A DNA stretch of 64,000 nucleotides, from NCBI RefSeq assembly GCF_012034175.1, contig NZ_JAATEJ010000015.1, positions 124,001 through 188,000 on the forward strand, read 5' to 3'. Source of the DNA: Actinacidiphila epipremni. Its GTDB lineage: Bacteria; Actinomycetota; Actinomycetes; Streptomycetales; Streptomycetaceae. Shown in pieces: positions 32,333 through 41,688 of the stretch. The first letter of the stretch is position 1; each line of letters starts with the position of its first letter. A model generated the notes under the pieces. That model did not search any database and was not told the origin of the DNA. It saw only the letters and a list, made by a program, of their open reading frames with translations. The position numbers and the translations under genes are program-made.

Positions 32333-32526
32333 CCCCGCGCGGATCTCCCGTGCCGCCGCCGTCCTCGGTCCCGGTCCGTCCCGTTCTGCCCCCTCACCCG
32401 GTTGGTTTCGCGAACTGTCACTGATACGGGTGGTTTTGCCTACTTCCTGAGAATCACCGCGCCCCTGCTTCGTTGTCGCCTCATGCGGAGTCGGTGGTGA
32501 AACAGGTGTGACGAGGGGAGTGACGG

Positions 32527-35223
32527 GTGGCAGGCAGCACGCTGACCGACCGGACGGCGGCGGACGGCGACGGGGAGGACGGCCCGGAGCGCGGCGGGCT
32601 GCTCGCCCTGTTCGACGGCGACGGGCCGCCGCCGGCGGTCCCGGACGGCCCGGCGCCCGTCCTCCCCGGGCAGGCGTACGAGCCGCAGGAGTACGGGCTT
32701 CAGGAGTACGCGCCGGACGCCCCGGCGCCCGGTGACGGCCCGGGGCCGGGCGGCGGTGCGGCGCCCGCCGACGCCGCCGCGCCCGCCGGCGAGACGGCCG
32801 CCGTGGACCTGACGCCCCGCCGGGTCCGGCTGGTCTTCCTCGGGCTCATGCTGGCGCTGCTGCTGGCCGCGCTCGACCAGATGATCGTGGCCACCGCCCT
32901 GCCCAAGATCGTCGGCGAGCTGCACGGCCTGGACAAGATGTCCTGGGTCGTCACCGCCTACCTGCTGGCCTCCACCATCGGCCTGCCCATCTACGGCAAG
33001 CTCGGCGACCTGTTCGGCCGCAAGGGCGTCTTCCAGTTCGCGATCCTGACCTTCGTCGCCGGCTCGGCCCTGGCCGCCTACTCGCGCTCCATGAACGAGC
33101 TGATCGCCTTCCGGGCGATCCAGGGCATCGGCGGCGGCGGGCTGATGATCGGCGTGCAGGCGATCATGGCCGACATCGTGCCGCCGCGCCAACGCGGGCG
33201 CTACATGGGCACCATCGGCGCCGCCTTCGGCCTGGCCTCGGTCGCCGGGCCCCTGCTCGGCGGCTTCTTCACCGACCACGCCTCCTGGCGCTGGTGCTTC
33301 GCCGTCAACATCCCCTTCGGCCTGGTCACCCTCGCGGTCATCGCCACGGTGCTCAAGCTGCCCAAGCCCACCGCGCGCCCCCGGCTCGACGTGCTCGGCG
33401 CACTGCTGCTCGCCGCCGGCTCCACCTGCCTGGTGCTGCTCACCACCTGGGGCGGCTCCACCTACGGCTGGCGGTCCCGGGAGATCCTGGGCCTCGGCGC
33501 CGGCGCGGCCGGCTGCGCGGTGCTCTTCCTGGTCGTCGAGCGCTTCGCCGTCGAGCCGGTCATCCCGCTGCGGCTCTTCCGCGACGGGGTCTTCAACGTC
33601 ACCGCGCTCATCGGCTGCGTCGTGGGCGTCGCGCTGTTCGGCGCCGCCAGCTACCTGCCGACGTTCCTGCAGATGGTGGACGGCGCGAGCGCCACCGGCT
33701 CCGGGCTGCTCATGCTCCCCATGATGCTCGGCGTCGTCGTCGCGTCCATCGCCGGCGGCCAGCTCATCAGCCGCACCGGGCGGTACAAGATCTTCCCGAT
33801 CATCGGCGGCGCCCTGTCGGCCGTCGGCATGTGGCTGCTGTCGCTGCTGGACGCCGACACCCCGCAGGTCACGTACAGCGTCTACATGGCCGTGCTGGGC
33901 CTGGGCATCGGGCTGGTGCTGCCGGTGCTGGTGCTCGCCGTGCAGAATTCCGTCCGGCCCGCCGACATCGGGTCCGCCACCAGCGCCAACAACTACTTCC
34001 GGCAGATCGGCGGTTCGGTCGGCGCGGCCGTCTTCGGCACGCTCTTCGCCGACCGGCTCGGCAAGCGCCTCGCCGTCGAACTGCCGCACGGCGCCCGGCT
34101 CCCCGACCCGCAGTCGGTCACCCCGCAGCTGGTCCGCACGCTGCCCGCCGCGGTGCGCGACGGCTATGTGCGGGCCTACGCCGACGCCATGCCGCGGATC
34201 TTCCTCTACCTGGTGCCGGTCCTCGTCCTCGGCTTCCTCTTCGCCTTCCTGCTCAAGGAGAAACCTTTGGTGACCCAGCACGGCCCCGCCGCAGCGACCG
34301 CCGCGACGACCGCGTACGACGACCCCGCCGCAGGCCGCCTGGACGGCCTGGCGGACGACACCCCGCTCGGCACGGTCGCCACCGACCCGGCGGCGCCGCC
34401 CCCGCCGCCGCGCTCCGGCGTACGGACCGCAGCCGCCGCGCAGCACGCCGGGGTCGCGGTGTGCGGCACCGTCCAGCACGCCGACGGCACCGGCGTCGGG
34501 CGGGCCGCGCTCACCCTCATCGACGGCACCGGCCGGCAGATCGGCCGCGGCGCCACCGCCGCAGACGGCCGCTTCGCCCTCAGCACCCCGGGCGCCGGGA
34601 GCTATGTGCTGATCGCCGCGGCCGGCGGGCACCAGCCGCAGGCCGTCAGCGTCACCGTGGGCGACCACCCGGTGGACCTCGACGTCGTCCTCGGCGGCGC
34701 CGGCCGGCTCGCCGGCGCGGTGCGGACCGCCGACGGCACACCGGTACGGGAGGCCGTCGTGACGCTCACCGACGTACGCGGCGACGTCGTGGCCACCGCC
34801 CGCACCGGCCGCGAGGGCGACTACGTGCTGGCCGAGCTGGTCGCCGGCGAGTACACCCTGGCCGCGAGCGCCCCCGCCTACCGCCCGGCCGCGCTGCCCG
34901 TCACCGTCCAGGCGTCCCGGGAGACCCGGCAGGACGTGGAGCTGGCCGGCGGCGCGGTGCTGCGCGGCACCGTACGTGCCCCCGGCGGGCGGCTGGTCGA
35001 GGACGCCCGGGTCACCCTGCTGGACGCGGCCGGCAACGTCGTGGACTCCGCCACGACCGGCCCCGACGGCAATTTCCGCTTCGTGGACCTCGCGGCCGGC
35101 GAGTACACCGTCATCGCCGCGGGCTACCCGCCGGTGGCCACCGTCCTCCAGGTCGCCGCCGGCCGCCGCACCGAACGCGACCTGCAACTCGGCCACTCCG
35201 ACCAGCCCTCGGGCCGCTTCTGA
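32527..35223 (+). CDS. DHA2-type MFS efflux transporter with three C-terminal beta-sandwich repeats
   Basis: An 898-residue protein in three parts. Residues 1-95 are a disordered Pro/Ala/Asp-rich cytoplasmic segment. Residues about 100-578 are a 14-helix EmrB/QacA permease (LDQMIVATALPKIVGELHG, motif A GKLGDLFGRKG, motif C GLASVAGPLLGGFF). Residues about 640-890 are three tandem domains of the carboxypeptidase-regulatory/Cna-B type, each with a G(T/A)V...DG.......G.Y.L pattern, for example AGAVRTADGTPVREAVVTL and RGTVRAPGGRLVEDARVTL. GTG 32527 has GAGGGGAG upstream. Drug export is the family role; the tail's function is unknown. Confidence 0.9.
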   Translation: MAGSTLTDRTAADGDGEDGPERGGLLALFDGDGPPPAVPDGPAPVLPGQAYEPQEYGLQEYAPDAPAPGDGPGPGGGAAPADAAAPAGETAAVDLTPRRVRLVFLGLMLALLLAALDQMIVATALPKIVGELHGLDKMSWVVTAYLLASTIGLPIYGKLGDLFGRKGVFQFAILTFVAGSALAAYSRSMNELIAFRAIQGIGGGGLMIGVQAIMADIVPPRQRGRYMGTIGAAFGLASVAGPLLGGFFTDHASWRWCFAVNIPFGLVTLAVIATVLKLPKPTARPRLDVLGALLLAAGSTCLVLLTTWGGSTYGWRSREILGLGAGAAGCAVLFLVVERFAVEPVIPLRLFRDGVFNVTALIGCVVGVALFGAASYLPTFLQMVDGASATGSGLLMLPMMLGVVVASIAGGQLISRTGRYKIFPIIGGALSAVGMWLLSLLDADTPQVTYSVYMAVLGLGIGLVLPVLVLAVQNSVRPADIGSATSANNYFRQIGGSVGAAVFGTLFADRLGKRLAVELPHGARLPDPQSVTPQLVRTLPAAVRDGYVRAYADAMPRIFLYLVPVLVLGFLFAFLLKEKPLVTQHGPAAATAATTAYDDPAAGRLDGLADDTPLGTVATDPAAPPPPPRSGVRTAAAAQHAGVAVCGTVQHADGTGVGRAALTLIDGTGRQIGRGATAADGRFALSTPGAGSYVLIAAAGGHQPQAVSVTVGDHPVDLDVVLGGAGRLAGAVRTADGTPVREAVVTLTDVRGDVVATARTGREGDYVLAELVAGEYTLAASAPAYRPAALPVTVQASRETRQDVELAGGAVLRGTVRAPGGRLVEDARVTLLDAAGNVVDSATTGPDGNFRFVDLAAGEYTVIAAGYPPVATVLQVAAGRRTERDLQLGHSDQPSGRF

Positions 35224-35227
35224 CCGC

Positions 35228-35286
35228 GGAGCCTGCGGGACCTGCGGGGCCTGCGGCCTGCGGGACCTGCGGGCCTGCGGCGGCGG
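35228..35286. repeat. CCTGCGG short repeats between convergent transporters
   Basis: The heptamer CCTGCGG occurs about six times, mostly as GCCTGCGGGACCTGCGG blocks, in the 70-bp gap between the two MFS genes. Slippage is likely. The repeat cannot form a good hairpin with itself. Confidence 0.55.
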
Positions 35287-35293
35287 GACGCCG

Positions 35294-36544
35294 TTACGCA
35301 GCCGCGTCCGCGACCGCCGCCGGCCGGGCCGCCGGGGGCGCGGCCTCCGGCGTGCGCAGGATCTGCGCGGCGGCTGCGGCCACCGCGCACAGGCCCAGCG
35401 GCAGCACGAAGGCCACGTTGAGCGGCACCGCCCGGGTCAGGGCGCCGATCGCGGCCGGGCCGGCGAGCATGCCGAGGTAGCCGAGCCCGGCCACCTTGGA
35501 GACGTTGGCGCCGGCCGCGTCCTGGTCGGCGTGGCCCGCCGCGCTGAAGAGCTGCGGCACCGTCCCCGACAGGCCGATCCCGAAGACCGTCCAGCCGGCC
35601 AGCGCCAGCGGCACCCAGTGCGAGAAGACCACCGCCGCCATGCCCACCGCCGCCGTCGCCGCGCCCCACCGCACGACCAGCACCGGCCCGAACCGCCCCG
35701 CCACCCGGTCGGTCAGCAGCCGTCCGACCGTCATGGCGGTGGCGAAGGAGCCGTACGCGAACGCGGCGGTCGCGGCCGGCGCGTGCAGGACGTCCCGGGT
35801 CGCCAGCACGCTCCAGTCGTTCGCCACGCCCTCGCTGAGCATCACCATCAGCGCGAGCGCGGCCAGCGCCCAGATCCGCCCGGGCGTGCGGCGACGCGCC
35901 CGTACGGCACCGGGATCGGCTGCCGTCCCTGATGCCGTCTTCGCCGGAGCTTCTGCCCCGGCCGCCTCTGCCCCTGCCGCCCCCGCAGCCCGCGGCAGCA
36001 GCGCGGGCGCCGCGGCCAGCGCCGCCGCCAGGGCCACCGCGGCGGTCCCGGCGAGCGTCGCCGGCGCGCTCCAGCCCCAGCTCAGGGTGCGCGCCCCGAC
36101 GAGCGCCGCGGCCACCCCGCCGAGCGAGAACACCGCGTGGAAGGTCGACATGACCGGCCGCCCGTACCCCCGCTCCACCTGCACGGCGTGCGCGTTCATG
36201 CTGACGTCCAGGCACCCGTTGCCGAGCCCCAGCACCAGCAGCGCCGCCCCGAGCGCCCAGCCGCTGGTCGCCAGCCCCGGCAGCAGCACCGCCGCCGCGC
36301 ACAGCCCGGCCGACACCGGCACGACCCGGCGGGCCCCGAACCGGTCGGCGAGCGGCCCCACGAGCTGCATCCCGGCGAACGCCCCCGCGCCCAGCAGGAG
36401 CAGCAGCGAGCCCAGCACCGCGTGGCTGATCCCGGCCCGCCGCTCGACCGCCGGGATGTGGACGACCCACATGCCGAGGACGAACCCGTTCAGGGCGAAG
36501 TAGGCGAAGGTGGCCGCGCGGGCGGCCCGGAGGGTCCGTTGCAT
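35294..36544 (-). CDS. MFS transporter, FucP/YbjJ-like 12-helix type
   Basis: A 416-residue permease. It starts at ATG 36544 (MQRTLRAARAATFAYFALNG); an upstream TTG at 36565 is unlikely. Marks are FVLGMWVVHIPAVERRAGIS, the motif-A equivalent GPLADRFGARRVVPVSAGL and SMNAHAVQVERGYGRPVMST, as in the YbjJ branch. A disordered Ala/Glu insert (about residues 190-225) splits the two six-helix halves. It is divergent from a DeoR regulator with 90 bp between, which suggests a sugar or related substrate under that regulator's control. Confidence 0.85.
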   Translation of the reverse strand: MQRTLRAARAATFAYFALNGFVLGMWVVHIPAVERRAGISHAVLGSLLLLLGAGAFAGMQLVGPLADRFGARRVVPVSAGLCAAAVLLPGLATSGWALGAALLVLGLGNGCLDVSMNAHAVQVERGYGRPVMSTFHAVFSLGGVAAALVGARTLSWGWSAPATLAGTAAVALAAALAAAPALLPRAAGAAGAEAAGAEAPAKTASGTAADPGAVRARRRTPGRIWALAALALMVMLSEGVANDWSVLATRDVLHAPAATAAFAYGSFATAMTVGRLLTDRVAGRFGPVLVVRWGAATAAVGMAAVVFSHWVPLALAGWTVFGIGLSGTVPQLFSAAGHADQDAAGANVSKVAGLGYLGMLAGPAAIGALTRAVPLNVAFVLPLGLCAVAAAAAQILRTPEAAPPAARPAAVADAAA

Positions 36545-36587
36545 GCCCGCGAACCTAACAAACAACTCTGCTGTTCGGAAGCGGCGA

Positions 36588-36612
36588 TTTCACACACCTG
36601 AGATGTGCGAAA
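36588..36612. promoter_or_regulatory. 25-bp dyad between the MFS and deoR genes
   Basis: TTTCACACA-CCTGAGA-TGTGCGAAA has 9-bp arms with one mismatch. It lies 22 bp before the DeoR ATG and 43 bp before the MFS ATG, well placed to control both directions. Confidence 0.6.
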
Positions 36613-36634
36613 CGATCGGCGGAGGTGGTGTTCA

Positions 36635-37411
36635 ATGGGCGCCATGGCAAGCACCGAGCGACACCGGCAGATCGTCGAGGCCGTCCGCGAGCAGGGCCGG
36701 CTCGGCGTCGCCGACCTCGCCGCGCTCACCGGCGCGTCGGAGATGACCGTCCGCCGGGACCTGGAGATCCTGGCCGGCCAGGGCGTCCTGGAGCGCTACC
36801 GCGGCGGCGCCCGCAGCCTGCTGCTGCGCGGCGAGGAGCCGCCGTTCGCGCTGCGCGCGACCGAGGGGCTGGCCGCCAAGCGGCGGATCGCCGCCGAGGT
36901 CGCGGCGCTGGTCGCCGACGGCGAGACCGTCGTCCTGGACAGCGGCACCACCTGCCTGGAGGTCGCCCGCGCCCTGGAGCAGCGGCGGCTCACCGTGATG
37001 CCGCTGTCCCTGCACGCGGCCAACGCGCTGACCGGCGCCCCGCGGCTGCGGCTGATCATGCCCGGCGGCGAGCCCCGCCCCGGCGAACTGGCCCTGACCG
37101 GCCCGCTGACGGAGTCGGCGCTGGGCGCGCTGCGCTTCGACACCGCCGTCCTGGGCTGCTGCGGCCTGAGCGCCGCGGACGGCCTGACCGCCTACGACCT
37201 GGCCGAGGCGGCGGTCAAGCGGGCCGCCATCGCCGCCGCCCGGCGCGTCATCGCCGTCGCCGACGCCGCCAAGTTCTCCCGCACCGCGCTGGCGTATGTG
37301 GCCCCGGCCGGCGCCCTGCACACCGTCGTCACCGACGACCGGGCCCCCGCCGAAGAGCTCGCCGCCCTGACCGCCTCGGGCGTCGCCGTCCGCACCGTCC
37401 CGGCCGACTGA
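36635..37411 (+). CDS. DeoR/GlpR-family regulator
   Basis: A 258-residue repressor. The helix-turn-helix is near residues 20-45 (VADLAALTGASEMTVRRDLE), followed by the family's linker VLERYRGGA. The effector domain resembles a sugar-phosphate isomerase, with LDSGTTCLEVARAL and VLGCCGLSAADGLTAYDL. ATG 36635 sits 9 bp after GGAGG; ATG 36644 is an alternative. Family members respond to phosphorylated sugars. The divergent MFS gene and the dyad between them suggest that pair as its regulon. Confidence 0.88.
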   Translation: MGAMASTERHRQIVEAVREQGRLGVADLAALTGASEMTVRRDLEILAGQGVLERYRGGARSLLLRGEEPPFALRATEGLAAKRRIAAEVAALVADGETVVLDSGTTCLEVARALEQRRLTVMPLSLHAANALTGAPRLRLIMPGGEPRPGELALTGPLTESALGALRFDTAVLGCCGLSAADGLTAYDLAEAAVKRAAIAAARRVIAVADAAKFSRTALAYVAPAGALHTVVTDDRAPAEELAALTASGVAVRTVPAD

Positions 37412-37428
37412 GCCCCCGCGGCGGGGCT
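37411..37428. terminator. Short bidirectional terminator candidate
   Basis: AGCCCC-CGCGGC-GGGGCT directly after the DeoR stop and 8 bp before the stop of the convergent membrane protein gene. Arms are only 6 bp. Confidence 0.35.
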
Positions 37429-37436
37429 GCGCGCGG

Positions 37437-39104
37437 TCAGCTCTTGGGCTTGGGGCACTGCGTGCCCCGGATGTCCGAGTACGAGCCGCCGATGTGGTAC
37501 GTGCCGGCCGTCGGCACGTACAGCCGCGTCCACTCGCCCTCCGCCGCGAGGCAGCCGTGGCGGTTGTCCTTGGCGCCCTCGATGCCCAGCACCGGCGACC
37601 ACGGGATGCGCAGCAGGACACTGCCGGCGCTCGGCATGGACACCGTCAGCTCCGCGGGACCCGCCTCCTCGACCGTGGCCGGCGGGTCGGCCAGCGGGTC
37701 GACCGCGCCGTCGACCTTGAAGATCTGCCAGTTCGCGTCGTTCCACACCGGCGTCAGCCAGTCCGGGTCCGAGCGGACGATCTTCGCCTCGGCCACCGCC
37801 GCGCCGTCCGGCTCGTCGGCCGGCAGCACGACGTAGTAGACGCTCCAGTGCTCCAGCCACGCCTTGTACGTCTCGGCGTTCAGCGTGCCGTCGTAGAACA
37901 GCGGGTTGCGCTCCACATCGGCCTGCCGGTTCCAGCCGCGCGCCAGGTTCACGTACGGCGACAGGCCCGACGCCTCCCAGTGCGAGCGCAACGGCACGAC
38001 CTCGACCCGGCCGCGGTCGGCGTCGACCTTCTGCAGCTCGGCGATGAGCGGCGGCGCGTGCCGCACGGTGGAGCTGACCGCCGAGGTGTTGACCTGGTCC
38101 ACGATCGGCTTGGTGATCTGCCACGCCGCGATCCCGGCGAACGCCAGCCACAGCGCCGCCCGCCAGCGCGCCGGCCACGGGGCGTCCCGCGCGACCAGCA
38201 GCATGATCGTGCCGCCGAACAGCAGCGCCAGCCGCTCCACGTTGCTGCCGATGGGGGACGGGATGATCCACGTCAGCGCCACGCCGATGGCGTACACCCA
38301 CGAACCGGAGCGGATCTCCCGCCAGTGCTTGGGCACCACCAGCGCGGTCACGACACCGATCGCGAACGGGATGATCGCGAAGAACCAGCTGAAGGGCTGC
38401 ACCCCGTAGAACGGGAAGAGCAGCGAGGTGGCGCCGACCACCAGCGGCGGCACCGCCGCGAGCACGTACGCGTCGACCCGGCGGCCGGTCAGGAACAGCG
38501 CCGCGGCCAGCACCAGCACGAACAGGCCCGCGACCGGGCTGCACATCGTCGCCAGCGCCGTCATCGCCGCCGCCGTCGCCAGCCGCGGCGAGCGCCCGCG
38601 CAGGTTCTGCGCGGCGGGGAAGAGCACCAGCGTCGCCACCATCGCGAAGAGCATGCCCAGCGCGAACGTGACCCGGCCGGAGACGACATCACACCAAAGA
38701 GCGAACGTCGTCCACAGCACCGGCACCATCGGCCGCCGCACACCGCCGCGCACCAGCAGCGCCGCGCCGACCGTCGCCGACAGCGTGCCCGCGATCACCG
38801 CGGTCGTCCGCACCCCGAGGGCCGCCATGATGTACGGCGACAGGATGCTGTACGACGCCGGGTGCATCCCGCCGTACCAGGAGAAGTTGTACGAAGCCGA
38901 CGGGTGGGCCCGTATGAAGTCCGTCCAGGCGTACTGGGCGGCCATGTCGCCGGAGTCCTTGGCCAGGTAGAACGCCCACACCATGTGCAGCACCGCCGCC
39001 AGGACGGTCGCCACGACGACCGGGTGGTGGAAGTTCACCCGGCGCAGCAGGTCCCTGGGATTCCGCGAGGTGGCGGAAACACGCGCAGGCTGCCAGGTCG
39101 TCAC
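37437..39104 (-). CDS. Polytopic membrane protein, possible GT-C glycosyltransferase
   Basis: A 555-residue protein with about ten helices in its first 340 residues and a soluble C-terminal region. The first external loop is acidic (YLAKDSGDMAAQYAWTDF) and is followed by SYNFSWYGGMHPASYSILSP, reminiscent of the acidic-motif loop of GT-C lipid-linked sugar transferases. The tail ends in a beta-rich part (LYVPTAGTYHIGGSYSD) with two cysteines. It starts at GTG 39104, with AGAGGG upstream. No sugar genes are adjacent; a cell-envelope glycan role is a guess from fold-like features. Confidence 0.7.
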   Translation of the reverse strand: MTTWQPARVSATSRNPRDLLRRVNFHHPVVVATVLAAVLHMVWAFYLAKDSGDMAAQYAWTDFIRAHPSASYNFSWYGGMHPASYSILSPYIMAALGVRTTAVIAGTLSATVGAALLVRGGVRRPMVPVLWTTFALWCDVVSGRVTFALGMLFAMVATLVLFPAAQNLRGRSPRLATAAAMTALATMCSPVAGLFVLVLAAALFLTGRRVDAYVLAAVPPLVVGATSLLFPFYGVQPFSWFFAIIPFAIGVVTALVVPKHWREIRSGSWVYAIGVALTWIIPSPIGSNVERLALLFGGTIMLLVARDAPWPARWRAALWLAFAGIAAWQITKPIVDQVNTSAVSSTVRHAPPLIAELQKVDADRGRVEVVPLRSHWEASGLSPYVNLARGWNRQADVERNPLFYDGTLNAETYKAWLEHWSVYYVVLPADEPDGAAVAEAKIVRSDPDWLTPVWNDANWQIFKVDGAVDPLADPPATVEEAGPAELTVSMPSAGSVLLRIPWSPVLGIEGAKDNRHGCLAAEGEWTRLYVPTAGTYHIGGSYSDIRGTQCPKPKS

Positions 39105-39372
39105 AAGCCCTCTTCCGGTAGCGGGTGCGGTGGTGTGGTCCCGGCCGGCCAGGCTTCCGGCGGGGTCGCCCTCCCATCCCTCACAGGCTCGGATCGGAGT
39201 TCGAACATGGTCTTTGGACGCTAGCACGGCTCGCGCGGTTGCTCGCGCGCGGGCGTACGCCCGGATTCGCACCTTAGCTCCCCGCTGCCGGGCCCTGCCC
39301 GCCCTTTTCCCGCGGCCCGGCGGCGGGAGGACCGGGGTCCCGTCGCGGTGGCTGGCCGCGGGGCTCGCCGCG

Positions 39373-39378
39373 TAGTGT
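39373..39378 (+). promoter_or_regulatory. -10 element of a probable leaderless dppA transcript
   Basis: TAGTGT ends 8 bp before the dppA ATG and there is no ribosome-binding sequence, the arrangement of leaderless mRNAs. No good -35 is visible. Confidence 0.35.
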
Positions 39379-39386
39379 GACTGCGC

Positions 39387-40223
39387 ATGCGGAAGATCCT
39401 CATCTCGGCCGACATGGAGGGCGCCACCGGCGTCACCTGGCCGGCCGACGTGCTGCCCGGCACCGAGCAGTGGCAGCGCTGCCGCCACATGTTCACCTCC
39501 GACGTCAACGCCGCCGTCGCCGGCTTCCTCGACGGCGGCGCCGGCCGGGTCCTGGTCAACGAGGCCCACTGGACCATGCGCAACCTGCTGCTGGAGCAGC
39601 TCGACGAGCGCGCGGAACTGCTCACCGGACGGCACAAGGAGCTGTCCATGGTCGAGGGCGTGCAGCGCGGCGACGTCGACGGCGTCGCCTTCGTCGGCTA
39701 CCACACCGGCGCCGGCACCGAGGGCGTCCTCGCCCACACCTACCTCGCCAACTCCATCACCGGCGTGTGGGTCAACGGCGCGCCTGCGAGCGAGGGCCGG
39801 CTCAACGCCCTGGTCGTCGCCGAATACGGCGTCCCCGTCGTCCTGGTCACCGGCGACGACCGCACCGGCCTGGACGCGCGCACATACGCGCCCCGGGCCC
39901 GTACCGTCGCCGTCAAGGACTACGTGTCGCGGTACGCCGCCGTGTGCCGGCCGCCCGCCAAGACCGCCGCCGACATCCGCGCCGCCGCCGCGCAGGCCGC
40001 CGAGCTCGCCGTACGGCACGAGCCGGTGCAGGCCGGGCCGTTCACCGTGGAGCTGGAGTTCGACGCGTGGCACCTGGTCGGGGCCGCCACGCACGTCCCC
40101 GGCGTGGAGCGCACCGGCGAGCGGCGGGTGGCGTACACCCTGCCGACGATGTACGCCGCGCTGCGGGCCTTCAAGGCCGTCACCACGCTGGTCTCGCAGG
40201 CCGTCGAGGAGCAGTACGGCTGA
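39387..40223 (+). CDS. dppA: M55-family D-aminopeptidase
   Basis: A 278-residue zinc peptidase of the DppA family, which removes N-terminal D-amino acids such as D-Ala from D-Ala-D-Ala. The metal motif is ILISADMEGATG (Asp9, Glu11); histidines in VNEAHWTMRN and GYHTGAGTEG and the HTYLANSI segment complete the site. It has no signal peptide, so acts in the cytoplasm on imported peptides. It heads a co-directional run with M20, S9 and S66 peptidases, spaced 70 bp or overlapping. Together they suit recycling of peptidoglycan peptides. Confidence 0.9.
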   Translation: MRKILISADMEGATGVTWPADVLPGTEQWQRCRHMFTSDVNAAVAGFLDGGAGRVLVNEAHWTMRNLLLEQLDERAELLTGRHKELSMVEGVQRGDVDGVAFVGYHTGAGTEGVLAHTYLANSITGVWVNGAPASEGRLNALVVAEYGVPVVLVTGDDRTGLDARTYAPRARTVAVKDYVSRYAAVCRPPAKTAADIRAAAAQAAELAVRHEPVQAGPFTVELEFDAWHLVGAATHVPGVERTGERRVAYTLPTMYAALRAFKAVTTLVSQAVEEQYG

Positions 40224-40293
40224 CCCGGCGCCGCACGGCATCACCGACACCCCGCACCACCGACACCCGCACGGGCAACGACGAAGGAGCGGC

Positions 40294-41688
40294 ATGACCG
40301 AGCAGTCCCCGAGGGCGGTCCGCGAACCCGGCGGCAGCGGCGTGGACGACACCGCGCTCGCCGAGGTCGAGCGCTTCACCAGCGACCTGATCCGGCTGGA
40401 CACCACCAACCGCGGCGGCGGCGACGGCAACGAGCGGGCCGCCGCCGAATACGTCGCCGAGCAGCTGGCCGGGATCGGGCTGGACCCGGTCATCCTGGAG
40501 CGGGCCCCGGGCCGCAGCAACGTCGTCGCCCGGGTCGCCGGCGCCGACCCCGGCGCGGCCGGCCTCGTGCTGCACGGCCACCTCGACGTGGTGCCCGCCG
40601 AGCCCGCCGACTGGACCGTCCACCCCTTCTCCGGCGAGATCCGCGACGGCGTGGTGTGGGGCCGCGGCGCCGTCGACATGAAGAACGCCGTCGCCATGAC
40701 GCTCGCCACCGTCCGCGCCTGGGCCAGGACCGGCCACCGCCCGGCCCGCGACATCGTGCTGGCCTTCACCGCCGACGAGGAGGACAGCGCCTACTACGGC
40801 GCCGGCTACCTCGCCGCCGAGCACGCCGCGCTGTTCGAGGGCTGCACCGAGGGCGTCAGCGAGTCCGGCGGCTACACCTTCCACGCCGGCGACGGCCCGG
40901 ACGGCACACCGCTGCGCATCTACCCCGTCGCCGCCGGCGAGCGCGGCACCTCCTGGCTGAAGCTCACCGCACACGGCACCGCGGGCCACGGCTCCAAGAT
41001 CAACCACGCCAACGCCGTCTCCCGGCTCGCCGCCGCCGTCACCCGGATCGGCGAGCACCGCTGGCCGGTCCGCCTCACCCCCACCGTCGAGGCCGCCCTC
41101 GTCGAACTCGCCGCCCTGCACGGCATCACGGCCGGCCCCGACGACCTCGCCGACCCCGACGCGCTGCTGGACCGGCTGGGCGAGTCGGCGTACCTGGTAC
41201 GGGCCACCGTCCGCAACAGCGCCAACCCGACGATGCTCGACGCCGGCTACAAGGTCAACGTCATCCCCGGCACCGCCACCGCCCACGTCGACGGGCGGGT
41301 CGTGCCCGGCGGCGAGGAGGAGTTCACCGGCACCCTCGACAAGCTCACCGGACCCGACGTCGAGTGGACGTACCAGCACCACGAGGTGCCGCTGCTCGCG
41401 CCCGTCGACTCGCCCACCTTCGGCGCGATGCGCGAGGCCCTGCTGCACTTCGACCCCGACGCGCACGTCGTGCCCTTCTGCATGACCGGCGGCACCGACG
41501 CCAAGCAGTTCTCCCGGCTGGGCATCACCGGCTACGGCTTCTCACCGCTGCGGCTGCCGCCCGGCTTCGACTACCAGGCGCTCTTCCACGGCGTGGACGA
41601 GCGCGTGCCCGTCGACGCGCTGCACTTCGGGGTGCGCGTCCTGGACCGGTTCCTGCGCGGGGCCGCGACGAAGGAGCAGACCGTATGA
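40294..41688 (+). CDS. M20-family metallopeptidase
   Basis: A 464-residue zinc exopeptidase. Metal and catalytic residues lie in LHGHLDVVPAE, WGRGAVDMKNAVAM and FTADEEDSAYYGAGYLA; the dimerisation domain is near residues 215-330. C-terminal GGTDAKQFSRLGITGYGFSP supplies the last ligand region. Relatives are dipeptidases and carboxypeptidases. It follows dppA by 70 bp with an AAGGAG ribosome site, and its stop overlaps the S9 peptidase start (ATGA). It is likely to cleave dipeptides released by the neighbouring enzymes. Confidence 0.9.
   Translation: MTEQSPRAVREPGGSGVDDTALAEVERFTSDLIRLDTTNRGGGDGNERAAAEYVAEQLAGIGLDPVILERAPGRSNVVARVAGADPGAAGLVLHGHLDVVPAEPADWTVHPFSGEIRDGVVWGRGAVDMKNAVAMTLATVRAWARTGHRPARDIVLAFTADEEDSAYYGAGYLAAEHAALFEGCTEGVSESGGYTFHAGDGPDGTPLRIYPVAAGERGTSWLKLTAHGTAGHGSKINHANAVSRLAAAVTRIGEHRWPVRLTPTVEAALVELAALHGITAGPDDLADPDALLDRLGESAYLVRATVRNSANPTMLDAGYKVNVIPGTATAHVDGRVVPGGEEEFTGTLDKLTGPDVEWTYQHHEVPLLAPVDSPTFGAMREALLHFDPDAHVVPFCMTGGTDAKQFSRLGITGYGFSPLRLPPGFDYQALFHGVDERVPVDALHFGVRVLDRFLRGAATKEQTV

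Noticed and set aside
32440..35196. A 918-codon leftward open frame antisense to the MFS transporter
   Set aside because: Low-complexity composition with no family match; the plus-strand frame has helices and MFS motifs.
37437..40769. A 1110-codon leftward frame spanning the membrane protein and dppA
   Set aside because: Only the part from GTG 39104 is protein-like; the upstream part is antisense to dppA and M20.
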